Source: Vampirovibrio sp041737375 (GTDB lineage Bacteria; Cyanobacteriota; Vampirovibrionia; Vampirovibrionales; Vampirovibrionaceae). From it: a stretch of DNA of 64,000 bases. The notes under the pieces were generated by a model. The model saw only the letters and a program-made list of their open reading frames with translations, was not told the origin of the DNA and did not search any database. The stretch covers positions 217,589 to 281,588 of the forward strand of contig NZ_JBGSRV010000018.1 in the NCBI RefSeq assembly GCF_041737375.1, written 5' to 3'. Both the position numbers and the translations under genes were made by a program. Positions 25,473-34,476 of this stretch are shown here, piece by piece. Within the stretch, counting starts at the first letter, position 1, and the number at the start of each line of letters is the position of its first letter.

Positions 25473-25633
25473 CTAATATTTTTATAGGCGAATGGTTATC
25501 CCTCTTCCTGCTATCCCACTGGGGAATTGAAGCTGAGGCGATCCTGCCTCACACTGGGGACAGACGGAACACACAGGAATTCGCGTTGTTTAACAACACC
25601 CGCCATCCCGTGACTAGCAGAAAGGGGACAGCC

Positions 25634-27232
25634 ATGGCCGATGCTCGTGACCCGTTCTACGCCCACTTTGAGAACCCAGCCGAAAGCGCCACCGTTTCAC
25701 TGTGGAAACACAACGCCCAGAACAGGCCCATTCGTGGCGCCCTCACCAATCAATTTCCGCCCTTAAGCGGTTCACTGGAAACGGATGTTGCCATTATCGG
25801 GGCGGGCCTGACTGGACTCAGCACAGCCCTTTTGCTGCATAGGGCCGGTTATGAAGTTGCGGTGGTGGATGCCCACCCGGTGGGGTATGGGGTCACCGGC
25901 TTTAACTCCGGACATTTAACCAGCATTTTGCTGGATACCCGATTTCAGGAATTGATACCCGCCTTTGGCGAAGCCAGCCTGCGTAGCGTGGTACGGGGCA
26001 TTGAAGAAGCCATGCTTTTAATAGAACGACAGGTGACGGATTATCGAATAGATTGCGGATTCCGCTGGCTGCCGGGTTACCTGTTTGCCGAAACCACCGA
26101 GCAGCAAAAGGCTTTGCAGCAGGAAGTGGAAGCCATGGCCAAGGCAGGTCTGGCCGCCAATCGAACCTTTAACGTACCCCTGCCCTTTGCGGTGGAAGAG
26201 GGGGTTCAGGTCAGCCAGCAAGCGGCCATCGATCCCCTGCGCTACGCCCAAAGTCTGGCCGCCCAACTGCATCAGGAAGGGGTCCCCCTGTTTGAAAATG
26301 CCCGAGTCACAGACATCGAAAGCCATGGCCGAGAGGGCGGACACCTCCTGAAAACCGAAGGCGGCAGCATTCACGCCAAAAACGTGGTGATTGCCACCCA
26401 CACCCCCATTGGGTTCAGACCCCTGTCTCAAACCCGGCTGGAACCGTGGCGATCTTATGTGATTGGGGTGCGAACCGACAGCGTGATTGCCGATGCCCTT
26501 TACTGGGATATGGCCGACCCCTATCACTATCTGCGACTGGCCGAGGATGAACAAGGGCCGCTCCTCATTATTGGAGGCGCGGATCATCGAACCGGAGAGT
26601 CACGCAATGCCGAGCAGTGCTTTAACCAGCTGGAAGCCTTTGCCGCCCAGCGCTTTAACGTCAACCGGGTGGATTATCGATGGTCGGCCCAGTTTTATGA
26701 ACCTGCGGATGGCTTGCCCTACATTGGAAAAAGCGCCGATGTGTATATCGCCACCGGATTTTCCGGGGAAGGGCTGACTTACGGCACCCTGGCCGCTCAA
26801 CTGATTAGCGATCTGATTCAGGGCATTCCCAACCCCTGCGCCGATATTTTAAGCCCCAGCCGCACCAAGCCCATTGCCTCAGCCGGTGGTTTTTTATCGG
26901 AGAACCTCAGTACGGTAGGGCATTTTGTGGGGGATCGCCTCAAAAAAACAGCCATTGAGACACCCACCGATGTTCCACCCGGCGAAGGGGCAATTTGTTT
27001 GGTGGATGGGGACAAAGTGGCCGTTTATCACAGCCCGGAAGGCGTGTTTTATGGTTTTTCTCCGGTATGTACCCACGCCCGTTGTTTGGTGGACTGGAAC
27101 CCCACCGAAAAAAGCTGGGACTGCCCCTGCCATGGGGGGCGCTTTAACGCCTTGGGCCAAGTGTTAAACGGACCGCCGGTGGAGGGTCTGAAACCGGTGG
27201 AACTCAGCCCGGATCTGGATCAGTCGTTGTAG
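25634..27232 (+). CDS. FAD-dependent oxidoreductase with C-terminal Rieske [2Fe-2S] domain
   Basis: Protein of 532 residues. The N-terminal DAO-type FAD domain has DVAIIGAGLTGLSTALLLHRAGYEVAVVDA near residues 50-80 (GxGxxG dinucleotide fold) and FSGEGLTYG near residue 375. The last 95 residues are a Rieske domain with CTHARC and CPCHGGRF, supplying the Cys/His ligands. This fusion occurs in a conserved bacterial family of unknown substrate; amino acid or amine oxidation with electron transfer is the general expectation. The start at 25634 is chosen because AAGGGGA lies 5-6 nt upstream; the frame is open further upstream but covers the operator region. Confidence 0.85.
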   Translation: MADARDPFYAHFENPAESATVSLWKHNAQNRPIRGALTNQFPPLSGSLETDVAIIGAGLTGLSTALLLHRAGYEVAVVDAHPVGYGVTGFNSGHLTSILLDTRFQELIPAFGEASLRSVVRGIEEAMLLIERQVTDYRIDCGFRWLPGYLFAETTEQQKALQQEVEAMAKAGLAANRTFNVPLPFAVEEGVQVSQQAAIDPLRYAQSLAAQLHQEGVPLFENARVTDIESHGREGGHLLKTEGGSIHAKNVVIATHTPIGFRPLSQTRLEPWRSYVIGVRTDSVIADALYWDMADPYHYLRLAEDEQGPLLIIGGADHRTGESRNAEQCFNQLEAFAAQRFNVNRVDYRWSAQFYEPADGLPYIGKSADVYIATGFSGEGLTYGTLAAQLISDLIQGIPNPCADILSPSRTKPIASAGGFLSENLSTVGHFVGDRLKKTAIETPTDVPPGEGAICLVDGDKVAVYHSPEGVFYGFSPVCTHARCLVDWNPTEKSWDCPCHGGRFNALGQVLNGPPVEGLKPVELSPDLDQSL

Positions 27233-27422
27233 ATTTGGGGGTTTACTATTCCCAAACCCAACAAAAAAGTTACAATAGAAGCATAGCCACGAGGCTGAAT
27301 CACGCAAACTGAATGTTTGTGCTGTTTCATACCCCGCTTTGGCGTTTCAGCGTTTAGTAAATTCGTTTAGAGAGTTTAGAGTGAGAGCGCCGAACCTGCT
27401 TAACCCGGCAAAGGGTCTGCCA

Positions 27423-28676
27423 ATGTCACGAAATCATAACTCGCCCCGATCGCTGTCTTACCGTCGGTACCAGCACAAAAAGCAAAGGCAGCAGCGCATG
27501 GCCATTTTGGTGCTGGGCGTGTTGCTTTTACTGGGACTGATTGGCGGGGGAATCTGGACCGCGTTTCAAGTGGTGCCTCAAGTGCTGGCTCAGGGAGTAG
27601 AGGCATTGCCCGATTTGCCCGATGGGTCACAGTCGTTCACCGATGCCCCCCCGGACACCCGCCAGTTTGAAACCTTTCTGGATCGGGATTTCGGCTTGCT
27701 AAAAATTCCCAGCCTGTTGTATTACCATAACCTGGACTACGCCTTGCTCACCCATCACGGGGCAGGCATCTTTCAAAACAAACTGATGCCGGTGATGCCG
27801 CTGGCCGAAGACGCTGCCCTAAAAAGCCAGCTAGAAGCCCTTATGGCACAGTTTCCAGCCGATCGATTCAGGCCACACTTATATTTTTACAACCCACAGG
27901 ATCGCACCTACGTTGAAATCAATGGGTATGATCCGGTACCTGCCGCCAGCGTGATTAAGCTGCCCATTTTGCTGGATTACCTGATGAACGTGGACAAAAA
28001 CCTGATTACCATTGATACCCCGCTGTTGTATGCCGAATATCACCGGGCGGCTGGCTCAGGCAGTCTGCAATATCAGGATCCGGGCAAGGCGTTTACCGCC
28101 AACGATGTGGCCGGACAAATGATTAGCATTAGCGACAATACCTGCACCAACATGATGATTTCTTATTTGGGTGGCACTGAGGCGGTGAACAAAAAACTGG
28201 CCAACCTGGGGCTGGTGCATACCCGCATTCGCAACTGGTTACCCGACTTAAGCGGCACCAATACCATTTCTCCCTACGAAATGGTGAGTGTGCTTTACAA
28301 TATCGATTCCGGCCCGCTGGTATCCCAATTATCCCGCATTAACGGCACCGAAATTCTGGAAAGTACGCACAACCGCCGCCTGATGGTATGGCCTTTGCCC
28401 AAAGAAGCCAAAGTGGCGCACAAAACCGGGGATATCGGCACCTCACTGGGTGATTCAGGAACCGTATACCTGCCCGATGGGCGCAAGTATTTTTTATCCA
28501 TGCAAGTGGAACGCCCCTATAACGATTACAGCGTAAGGGATCTCTTCCACCAGGCCTCTCGCACCATTTATGATCACGTGGCCGCCCAACCGGCACCGCT
28601 GCTGCAATCCATTGATCCCACCCAGCTCACGGAAAACCCGTCATCCCATCACACCGGGGCTTTGAAAGCGTTGTAA
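27423..28676 (+). CDS. Class A beta-lactamase-fold serine hydrolase, membrane anchored
   Basis: Protein of 417 residues. A basic N-terminus is followed by a transmembrane anchor (26-50) and a linker. The catalytic domain has SVIK (S176-K179), SDN (237-239) and KTG (334-336), the three active-site motifs of class A enzymes. The omega-loop Glu of true lactamases (ExxLN) is not seen: the corresponding stretch reads RNWLPDLSGTNT. It is therefore more likely a DD-peptidase-like or wall-related hydrolase than an efficient beta-lactamase. The start at 27423 has AAAGGG 7 nt upstream. A strong terminator follows. Confidence 0.78.
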   Translation: MSRNHNSPRSLSYRRYQHKKQRQQRMAILVLGVLLLLGLIGGGIWTAFQVVPQVLAQGVEALPDLPDGSQSFTDAPPDTRQFETFLDRDFGLLKIPSLLYYHNLDYALLTHHGAGIFQNKLMPVMPLAEDAALKSQLEALMAQFPADRFRPHLYFYNPQDRTYVEINGYDPVPAASVIKLPILLDYLMNVDKNLITIDTPLLYAEYHRAAGSGSLQYQDPGKAFTANDVAGQMISISDNTCTNMMISYLGGTEAVNKKLANLGLVHTRIRNWLPDLSGTNTISPYEMVSVLYNIDSGPLVSQLSRINGTEILESTHNRRLMVWPLPKEAKVAHKTGDIGTSLGDSGTVYLPDGRKYFLSMQVERPYNDYSVRDLFHQASRTIYDHVAAQPAPLLQSIDPTQLTENPSSHHTGALKAL

Positions 28677-28725
28677 GCCCACGCTTTATCCCATATCGCA
28701 AAGCGGTTGTAAGCAACAGGGCAAA

Positions 28726-28763
28726 ATCGCTTGGGCGACTGAACGCCCAAGCGATAAAATTTT
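28726..28763. terminator. Bidirectional terminator between the serine hydrolase and ppa
   Basis: ATCGCTTGGGCG (28726-28737) pairs perfectly with CGCCCAAGCGAT (28744-28755) around ACTGAA. AAAATTTT follows on plus, and TTTT follows the stem on minus, so it can serve both converging genes. Confidence 0.85.
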
Positions 28764-28835
28764 ACCGGCGTGTCCGGGGCCGAATTAAAAGCCTATCAAA
28801 CGCAAATTGCCTGTTTAAAGCTTCCAAAAAGAATT

Positions 28836-29417
28836 CTAAACAGCGACTTGAAGCTCTTTCCATTCCTGGTGAGCCAGCTCGATTAGATCACTGGCTTGAT
28901 AATGGTTCAGATAACCTTGAAACAGGAATGAACCCGCTCCTTTATAGCCTTCAAACCACAGCCGAATAATTTCCACCGTACCGGGGTAACGCATCAGCAA
29001 GTCCTGAATGTCCTGCACATCGGAAAAAGGACCATCTTTCAGCAAGCCCACCATCTTGGTGTCCTGCTCGCCGCCTTCGGAAAGCTGCAAAGCCCCAATC
29101 AGGCGCACATCATCCAAAGTACCCATGGGTCTGGCCGACGCCAGGGTAATAATATCCATCGGATCTCCATCGCCGCCCTTCTCTTTGGGCAACATGGTTT
29201 GCGGGATAAATCCGTAGTTCATGGGGTAGGGTAAAAAGTTGATGACCCGTGGAATCCCGTTCTCTTCATCGTGATAGAAATCGCCACTGATGGGATCGGT
29301 TTGCCATTTCTCGTTTGTGCCAGCCGGAATTTCTACCACCATCCGGTATTGTCCTTGAGGACTTTTATATGCAATATCTTGAACCGGGTTAACACCAGCG
29401 GAAATGATTTCAATCAT
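28836..29417 (-). CDS. ppa: Inorganic pyrophosphatase (family I)
   Basis: Protein of 193 residues that hydrolyses pyrophosphate to phosphate in the cytosol. The family I active-site motif GDGDPMDII (DxDPxD) is near residue 84, with PYPMNYGFIPQT (Tyr and Lys side) before it, and FLPYPMNYG and KDGPFSDVQDI conserved. The length is slightly greater than the typical 175 residues through a longer N-terminus. It shares the bidirectional terminator with the converging serine hydrolase gene. SD is weak before ATG 29417. Confidence 0.92.
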   Translation of the reverse strand: MIEIISAGVNPVQDIAYKSPQGQYRMVVEIPAGTNEKWQTDPISGDFYHDEENGIPRVINFLPYPMNYGFIPQTMLPKEKGGDGDPMDIITLASARPMGTLDDVRLIGALQLSEGGEQDTKMVGLLKDGPFSDVQDIQDLLMRYPGTVEIIRLWFEGYKGAGSFLFQGYLNHYQASDLIELAHQEWKELQVAV

Positions 29418-29529
29418 GGTTAATGGGGAACTCCGTAAACATCTAAACCAACCACTACCATACTACAGGAACATTCAAGCGCAACCCCGGCCAGCCCATG
29501 CTTTTAAGGCCGACTTTTCCGGCCGACTT

Positions 29530-29916
29530 TTACAGCCGGCTTTTACGAGAAGTGTAATGCCGAACAGGAAGGGCAAACATGAGCGCTGTGGCGGTAACAG
29601 TTAAGTGCAACACATTGTCGGCCATGTTAACGGCCATACCCAAAACGCGACCATCGGGGGCCAAAAAGCCCAGCACGGTTAAAAACCCGTAAATGAGGGC
29701 AAACAGCAAGACAATCCGACGGGCCACCCCCCAATGCACCCCAAAACCCACCCCCATTAATATCAGGCCCGAAACCAGATGTAACAGATTGTGTATAAAA
29801 TCAACCCGAAAAATGCCAAACAACAACCCCTGCGGCGCAAATAACGGAATGCCGCCCAAAAGGCCCAACAGAAAAAGGGCCAGCCCCACCACCTTGGCAT
29901 AGGTATGAACCATCAC
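29530..29916 (-). CDS. DUF4383-family membrane protein
   Basis: Protein of 128 residues with four hydrophobic segments. The pattern IHNLLHLVSGLILMG in the first half and NMADNVLHLTVTATAL in the second is the DUF4383 signature (internally related His-containing helices). Function is unknown. It lies upstream of ppa on the same strand, 112 bp apart, so co-transcription is possible. The start could be either of two consecutive Met codons. Confidence 0.8.
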   Translation of the reverse strand: MMVHTYAKVVGLALFLLGLLGGIPLFAPQGLLFGIFRVDFIHNLLHLVSGLILMGVGFGVHWGVARRIVLLFALIYGFLTVLGFLAPDGRVLGMAVNMADNVLHLTVTATALMFALPVRHYTSRKSRL

Positions 29917-30262
29917 GCATCCTCCATGGTTTTACAGGGGGTGTTACAGGGGAACCATCCGGTAATCAGTCAATCTAATCGTGATTCAATTCAGCGGGTA
30001 TTCAATTCGGGAGTCCGGCAAACCAACCATCCAAAACCCATCATCTGTTAAAAGCGGGGACAAAGAAACGCTAGCCAATTTTCCAGTTTGCTTCAGCATA
30101 GCGGGCCTCCCCCCATTAAAGAATTAGCCAATCGGGCCATTCCTACCCCCTTCCCCACACACCCAAAAACCGAATCAGGCAGGTCAGGAAAAACAAGCCA
30201 CAATGGCCCCTCGTTCCGGGAGGCGCAACGGGTCAGGGTCTACTCTGAAAGAGTAGGGCCGA
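29917..30262. other. Intergenic region upstream of the DUF4383 gene
   Basis: This 346-bp gap lies between two minus-strand genes. It is C/A-rich on plus and holds no convincing ORF. A small hairpin CTACTC (30240-30245)/GAGTAG (30251-30256) lies just downstream of the AAA+ gene stop but has no T-run. The promoter for the DUF4383 gene presumably lies near 29920-29990. Confidence 0.4.
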
Positions 30263-31594
30263 TCAGTCGCTGCCCATGGCCGCAAAGTAGTTACGACAAG
30301 CCATATCCAGCATGGCCTCAGTTAAAACAGGCTGTGTTTTTTGATAAGAAGCCGCGTTTAAAATCTGCTCCAGAATATCGCGTGGCTGACAGCCCCGGAA
30401 GGGTCGTTTCCCCACATAGTGATTCTGAATCAAATAACTCACCTTGGCATCATCGTAAGCCACTTGGTATTTTTCACACAGCATTTTAAAAATTTGCCTG
30501 AACTGGGCCTCGCTGGGGTCTTTTACATGAATTTTATAGGGAATCCGCCGCAGAAAGGCATCATCCACCAGCGATTTAGGATCCAGGTTGGTGGAAAAAA
30601 TAATCAGCTCATCAAACGGCACTTCAATTTTTTGACCATTGGGCAATACCAAAAAATCCATGCGCTTTTCCAGCGGCACAATCCAGCGATTCAGCAAATC
30701 AATATGGCTCACCCGCTGCCGACCGAAGTCATCGATTAAAAACACCCCACCATTGGCCTTCATTTGCAAGGGGGCTTCCGATATCTTGAGAATGGGGTTG
30801 TACTTGATTTCCAAAGCGTCCATCATCAGCTCACCCCCCACCATCACCGCCGGACGCTTGATTTCCATCCAGCGCTGATCGTACTTGGCCATCAGCGGGT
30901 TTTCCTGTGGCACCGGATCATGGTTCTGGGGGTCATACAGCTGTAAAATCTGACCTTCCACAAATAACGATTTGGGAATAAAGATATCGTTGTTAAAGCA
31001 AAGGGCCAGTTTTTCAGCAATGGACGTTTTACCGTTGCCGGGTTCCCCGTATAAAAACAAGCCCCGGCCCGAGTTAATGGCAGGCCCAATGGTATCAAAC
31101 AGGGCCTCATCAAAAATCATGTCCCGAAACGCTTCAGAGAGTACCGCGTAATCGGGTTTTTCGTTGCGAATGGACTGCGCCTTGACCGCCTCCAGATACG
31201 TTTCAAAGCGAACCGGCACCGCCCCGGCGTAAGCGGAGATATCCCGAGCCATCATGGCTTTTTCCTGGCCCACTTCGCTGAGCATATACACAAAATCGCC
31301 CATGCCCACGTTATTTTTGTGCAAAACCAGCAAGCGACTTTTCAGGTCTGCCAAAATAGTTTCCACCAGAGAGAAGTGCAAACACAAGTCCATGGCCAGT
31401 TCTCGCCCGGTCATGGCCCCTTTGGCCAGCATAATTTTAAAAATCAGTTCTTCCACCACCACCTGGGCCAAACCGGTTTCGGCCAGGGTTTTGGGAATAG
31501 CCGGTACAAAGCGGCTGGCCGGAGCAGGAATTTGCACAGTGGGGGCCGCAGGCAGATTGCCCATTGCGGCTTGATAACTCTCCAGGGTGGACAT
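30263..31594 (-). CDS. AAA+ ATPase with N-terminal winged-helix domain
   Basis: Protein of 443 residues. Residues 1-40 are a disordered linker; 45-115 form a helical winged-helix-like domain (LIFKIMLAKGAMTGRELAMDL). Walker A GEPGNGKT is at 183-190, Walker B VFLIDDF at 284-290, sensor 1 FSTN near 333, and FLRRIPYKI near 348 supplies the arginine finger. It resembles MoxR/Tad-associated AAA proteins but is not TadA: there is no T2SE signature. Being divergent from TadE/TadG-like genes suggests a role with surface structures; this is inference. ATG 31594 is preferred over the longer frame to 31642, with GAGG upstream. Confidence 0.75.
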   Translation of the reverse strand: MSTLESYQAAMGNLPAAPTVQIPAPASRFVPAIPKTLAETGLAQVVVEELIFKIMLAKGAMTGRELAMDLCLHFSLVETILADLKSRLLVLHKNNVGMGDFVYMLSEVGQEKAMMARDISAYAGAVPVRFETYLEAVKAQSIRNEKPDYAVLSEAFRDMIFDEALFDTIGPAINSGRGLFLYGEPGNGKTSIAEKLALCFNNDIFIPKSLFVEGQILQLYDPQNHDPVPQENPLMAKYDQRWMEIKRPAVMVGGELMMDALEIKYNPILKISEAPLQMKANGGVFLIDDFGRQRVSHIDLLNRWIVPLEKRMDFLVLPNGQKIEVPFDELIIFSTNLDPKSLVDDAFLRRIPYKIHVKDPSEAQFRQIFKMLCEKYQVAYDDAKVSYLIQNHYVGKRPFRGCQPRDILEQILNAASYQKTQPVLTEAMLDMACRNYFAAMGSD

Positions 31595-31679
31595 GGGGCA
31601 TGTATTCCTCAAAAAAACAAAAGGGGGACTTTTCGACCCCAACCTGAAGCGGGGCCATGTTCATTCGTATTAATAGGCA

Positions 31680-31778
31680 TATGCCACCATTGCTTCATTC
31701 AAAAACCAATGTTAAAGAGAGTTAAAGCAAGCCCATCCATTCAACACATTGGTTTTAAAAATGGCAAACGGTGGCATA
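31680..31778. repeat. 99-bp symmetric interrupted palindrome between AAA+ and TadG-like genes
   Basis: Outer arms TATGCCACC (31680-31688) and GGTGGCATA (31770-31778), and inner arms AAAACCAATGT (31702-31712) and ACATTGGTTTT (31746-31756), share the same centre at 31729. It sits in the divergent promoter region and could be a dual operator, a cruciform or an RNA hairpin. Confidence 0.7.
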
Positions 31779-31851
31779 ATAAGCTATTAGATAGGATTGG
31801 ATTGGCTAGCTTGGGCCAATGGGCATGAGGCGTTGTATCGGGAGTTCGGTC

Positions 31852-32967
31852 ATGATTATTAAAAAGTGCAATCGTTCCTTTAAGAAAGGGAACTTTACCA
31901 TTCAATTAATTGGCTTAATTTTTGTTGGCCTCATGATGGCCGCCTTTGCGGTGGATTTTGCCTATTACTTTGCCGCCCAGAATTTACTGCAAACCAGCGC
32001 CGATAGTGGTTCTTTGGCCGCAGCCACAGCCCTTTACCGGGATACGGAAGTTGACCCCGCCGCCAAGTTAAGCAACGCCAAATTCGCCGCACAGGATCTG
32101 GTTCAGGAAAACACGCCCGAACTGCGACTGGCTGAAGAGGATGTGACCTTTGGTTTTATTGATCCAGCCACCAAAACTTACAACGCGGCCAGTTTTACCA
32201 TTCCCAGCGTCAATCCCGATTACAGCCTGACCAACGGATACAACGCGGTTCGGCTGACAGTGCGACAGGCCGAAGGTAGCCTTAACAAACCCTTGCCCAC
32301 TTTTTTCGCCCGCCTGTTCGGGGTGGATCATATGGATACCGGGGCGCAATCCATCGCCCTGATTGATCAAACCGTTAACGGTATTACCAACGGGGGATTA
32401 CGCCCCATGTACGTTTGCGAGGCCCAATTCAAAAAAGCCATGGAAGATGGCGTTCCTGAAAATAACGTGGTTCGCATTTACGGCGATCATGTGGAAGTGG
32501 ACGGGGTTCAGAATCAGGCCGGTTGTCCCGAACTGGGTTCCGGCAACTGGGGTTTTGCCGACTTAAGAAACTGTAGCCCCGATGCCGTAGGCAGCAGCAC
32601 CATTCGAGACTGGTTTGCCACCGGCTTTCCGGGCACCGTAAACGTGGGAGAATGCTACAGTAGTAGCCCCGGTAACTTCATTTCCAGCGCCAGCAACGAG
32701 CTGGACAAACTCATCAGCAATAAAACCCTGTTTCCGCTGCCCCTTTACGATAGCTGGTCTGGGGGAGGCTCCAACACCAAAGTGAATGTAAGCGGGTTTG
32801 TGGGTTTTAAAATGACTGGCTACAAGGCCAATGGTTCTGCTGATAGCCGCTATATTGAAGGCCGCTTTTACCGGCACGCCTGCAAACAGGGATGCAACAC
32901 AGGGGGCGCAGCCGCCGGAAGTACACCCGGTGGCTCTGTTGTTAAAATTCGGCTGGCCTCTCGTTAA
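31852..32967 (+). CDS. TadE/TadG-like pilus-associated membrane protein
   Basis: Protein of 371 residues. After a basic start, KKGNFTIQLIGLIFVGLMMAAFAVDFAYYFAAQNLLQTSADSGSLAAATAL (split over residues 11-60) is the TadG/TadE pattern: one N-terminal transmembrane helix followed by a helix with ADxxALAAA-like residues. The rest is extracytoplasmic with several Cys. It has no vWA motif. The start at 31852 is chosen for GGAG 7 nt upstream. It is followed by a vWA-bearing paralogue whose N-terminus is clearly related, so the two are probably duplicated minor pilins or adhesins. Confidence 0.75.
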   Translation: MIIKKCNRSFKKGNFTIQLIGLIFVGLMMAAFAVDFAYYFAAQNLLQTSADSGSLAAATALYRDTEVDPAAKLSNAKFAAQDLVQENTPELRLAEEDVTFGFIDPATKTYNAASFTIPSVNPDYSLTNGYNAVRLTVRQAEGSLNKPLPTFFARLFGVDHMDTGAQSIALIDQTVNGITNGGLRPMYVCEAQFKKAMEDGVPENNVVRIYGDHVEVDGVQNQAGCPELGSGNWGFADLRNCSPDAVGSSTIRDWFATGFPGTVNVGECYSSSPGNFISSASNELDKLISNKTLFPLPLYDSWSGGGSNTKVNVSGFVGFKMTGYKANGSADSRYIEGRFYRHACKQGCNTGGAAAGSTPGGSVVKIRLASR

Positions 32968-32997
32968 GGCGACATAACCTCTATACCCTCACCTCCT

Positions 32998-33041
32998 CAA
33001 ACCTGTTACAGGGTCTTTACAAGCGCGTTTGCTCAGGTTTG
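32998..33041 (+). repeat. Inverted repeat between the two TadG-like genes
   Basis: CAAACCTG (32998-33005) is the reverse complement of CAGGTTTG (33034-33041), spaced by 28 nt and followed by AAAAGTTTT. It could be a weak terminator/attenuator for the first gene or a leader hairpin for the second. Confidence 0.35.
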
Positions 33042-33125
33042 AAAAGTTTTAGACCGAGGCATTCTGCTTACAGTTGAAGTGGTTTGAAGTGGATTAGTAC
33101 TAAGAACGTTATAGAGGTGTTACCC

Positions 33126-34460
33126 ATGCAAGCAGCCAAACGGCGATCTTATGCTGGCGGGTCTGCCATCATTTTAAGTATTGGAGCCTTGATGCTGGGG
33201 CTAAGCGCATCGGTAATGGCCATTGATTTGCCCTATTACTTTGCCACCCAAAATCAGTTACAAACCGCCGTAGATGCCGCCGCACTGGCAGGGGCCACGG
33301 CCTTGCCCACCGGTGAAGCAGAAGCCTCCGAAGCCGCTTTGGAACTGGCCGCCGAAAACCCGGTGGGAGGGCAAGCATTGAGTGAGTCCAACCTCAATTT
33401 TTCGGTTGATAAAAGTAAATTTAAAGTCACCGGCGAAGTCTATATACCCACCATTATGGGAAAGCTGCTCTGCGCCCTGAGCGGCAACGGTGGCGGGAAA
33501 GAACTGGAAGGTGAGCAGGTGGAAGGCGGCAATGCCGGAAACTCTGGTGAAGCCAGTTGTAACGCCATGAAAGTGGTAGCCGGATCCTCAGCGGCCCCAG
33601 CGGCCCGAGACACCATTTTGGTCATCGACACCTCCAACTCCATGGATGACCTGGGAAACAACCGCCCCATGAAAGACATTAAAACAGCGGCCAATAAGTT
33701 CATCAGTATCATTGCAGCCTTGGACAATGAGTCCGTGGATCGCATCGGGCTGGTGAGCTTTGACCAGACCGGTGCCAAAGAGATTGGCTTAACATCGGCC
33801 AACCAGTCTCCCAGCTTTACAGCCGTTAAAAACAAGGTAAATGGTTTAAGTTTATTTAGCGGTGTGGGCTGGAACACCAATTACGAACCGGGCCTGAAAC
33901 TGGCCCTGGATGAATTACAAAGCAAGGGCCGCAAAAACGCCAGTAAAATTATTATTTTTATGACCGATGGCATCCCCAACCTGCCCGCCCCCGACAGTTA
34001 TTATTCCTACAACTATCGGGAACCCTACCGGAAGTGCATCGATCCGGTTAACAACTCTCAAGTGGTCAGAAACCTGTGCTACACCAGAAATGGTCAAAAA
34101 ATTTGTCCGGTGTTGCCCAACGATGCCATTAAAAACAGCATGATCCCGGCCTCCGCCGTGCAATGTACCAACACTTATGTAGACGCCATGGAAAGCAAAA
34201 CCAACCTGCAAACCGAGCGGGCCAAAACAATGGGGGTCACCATTCACACCATTTCCCTCTACGATCCTTATCTGTCAGGTAATTCTCAGGATATTTTTCG
34301 CCGGTTGCTGAAACAACCCACCTGGCGGCCTGAACAACTGGACTTTATGGCCCAGCGTACCGAGGGGCAACAGTACGAGGCAGCCAACTACGATTCTAAT
34401 CGGATACAGGAAATTTATGAAACCGTGGCCCAGGATATTCATGTGCGATTGACCAATTAA
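33126..34460 (+). CDS. TadG-like protein with vWA domain
   Basis: Protein of 444 residues. The N-terminal helix AIILSIGALMLGLSASVMAIDLPYYFATQNQLQTAVDAAALAGATAL follows the TadG layout (split across residues 11-60). From about residue 155 lies a von Willebrand A domain: VIDTSNSMDD gives the MIDAS DxSxS, and FMTDGIPN near residue 280 gives the MIDAS Asp. Such proteins occur with Tad/Flp pili and may act as adhesins or tip proteins. The start at 33126 has GAGGT upstream. The gene follows its paralogue in the same direction, so one operon is likely. Confidence 0.82.
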   Translation: MQAAKRRSYAGGSAIILSIGALMLGLSASVMAIDLPYYFATQNQLQTAVDAAALAGATALPTGEAEASEAALELAAENPVGGQALSESNLNFSVDKSKFKVTGEVYIPTIMGKLLCALSGNGGGKELEGEQVEGGNAGNSGEASCNAMKVVAGSSAAPAARDTILVIDTSNSMDDLGNNRPMKDIKTAANKFISIIAALDNESVDRIGLVSFDQTGAKEIGLTSANQSPSFTAVKNKVNGLSLFSGVGWNTNYEPGLKLALDELQSKGRKNASKIIIFMTDGIPNLPAPDSYYSYNYREPYRKCIDPVNNSQVVRNLCYTRNGQKICPVLPNDAIKNSMIPASAVQCTNTYVDAMESKTNLQTERAKTMGVTIHTISLYDPYLSGNSQDIFRRLLKQPTWRPEQLDFMAQRTEGQQYEAANYDSNRIQEIYETVAQDIHVRLTN

Positions 34461-34476
34461 GGAGCCTTTGCCCATT

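Noticed and set aside
25439..25633. N-terminal extension of the FAD-Rieske oxidoreductase
   Set aside because: The extra 65 residues cover the ArsR palindrome and have no SD; AAGGGGA before ATG 25634 fits better.
29693..29902. Plus-strand frame over the DUF4383 gene
   Set aside because: Pure shadow of the opposite-strand membrane protein, no start signals.
30240..30256. Small hairpin CTACTC/GAGTAG after the AAA+ gene as a terminator
   Set aside because: Six-base stem with no T-run on the minus strand; too weak to call.
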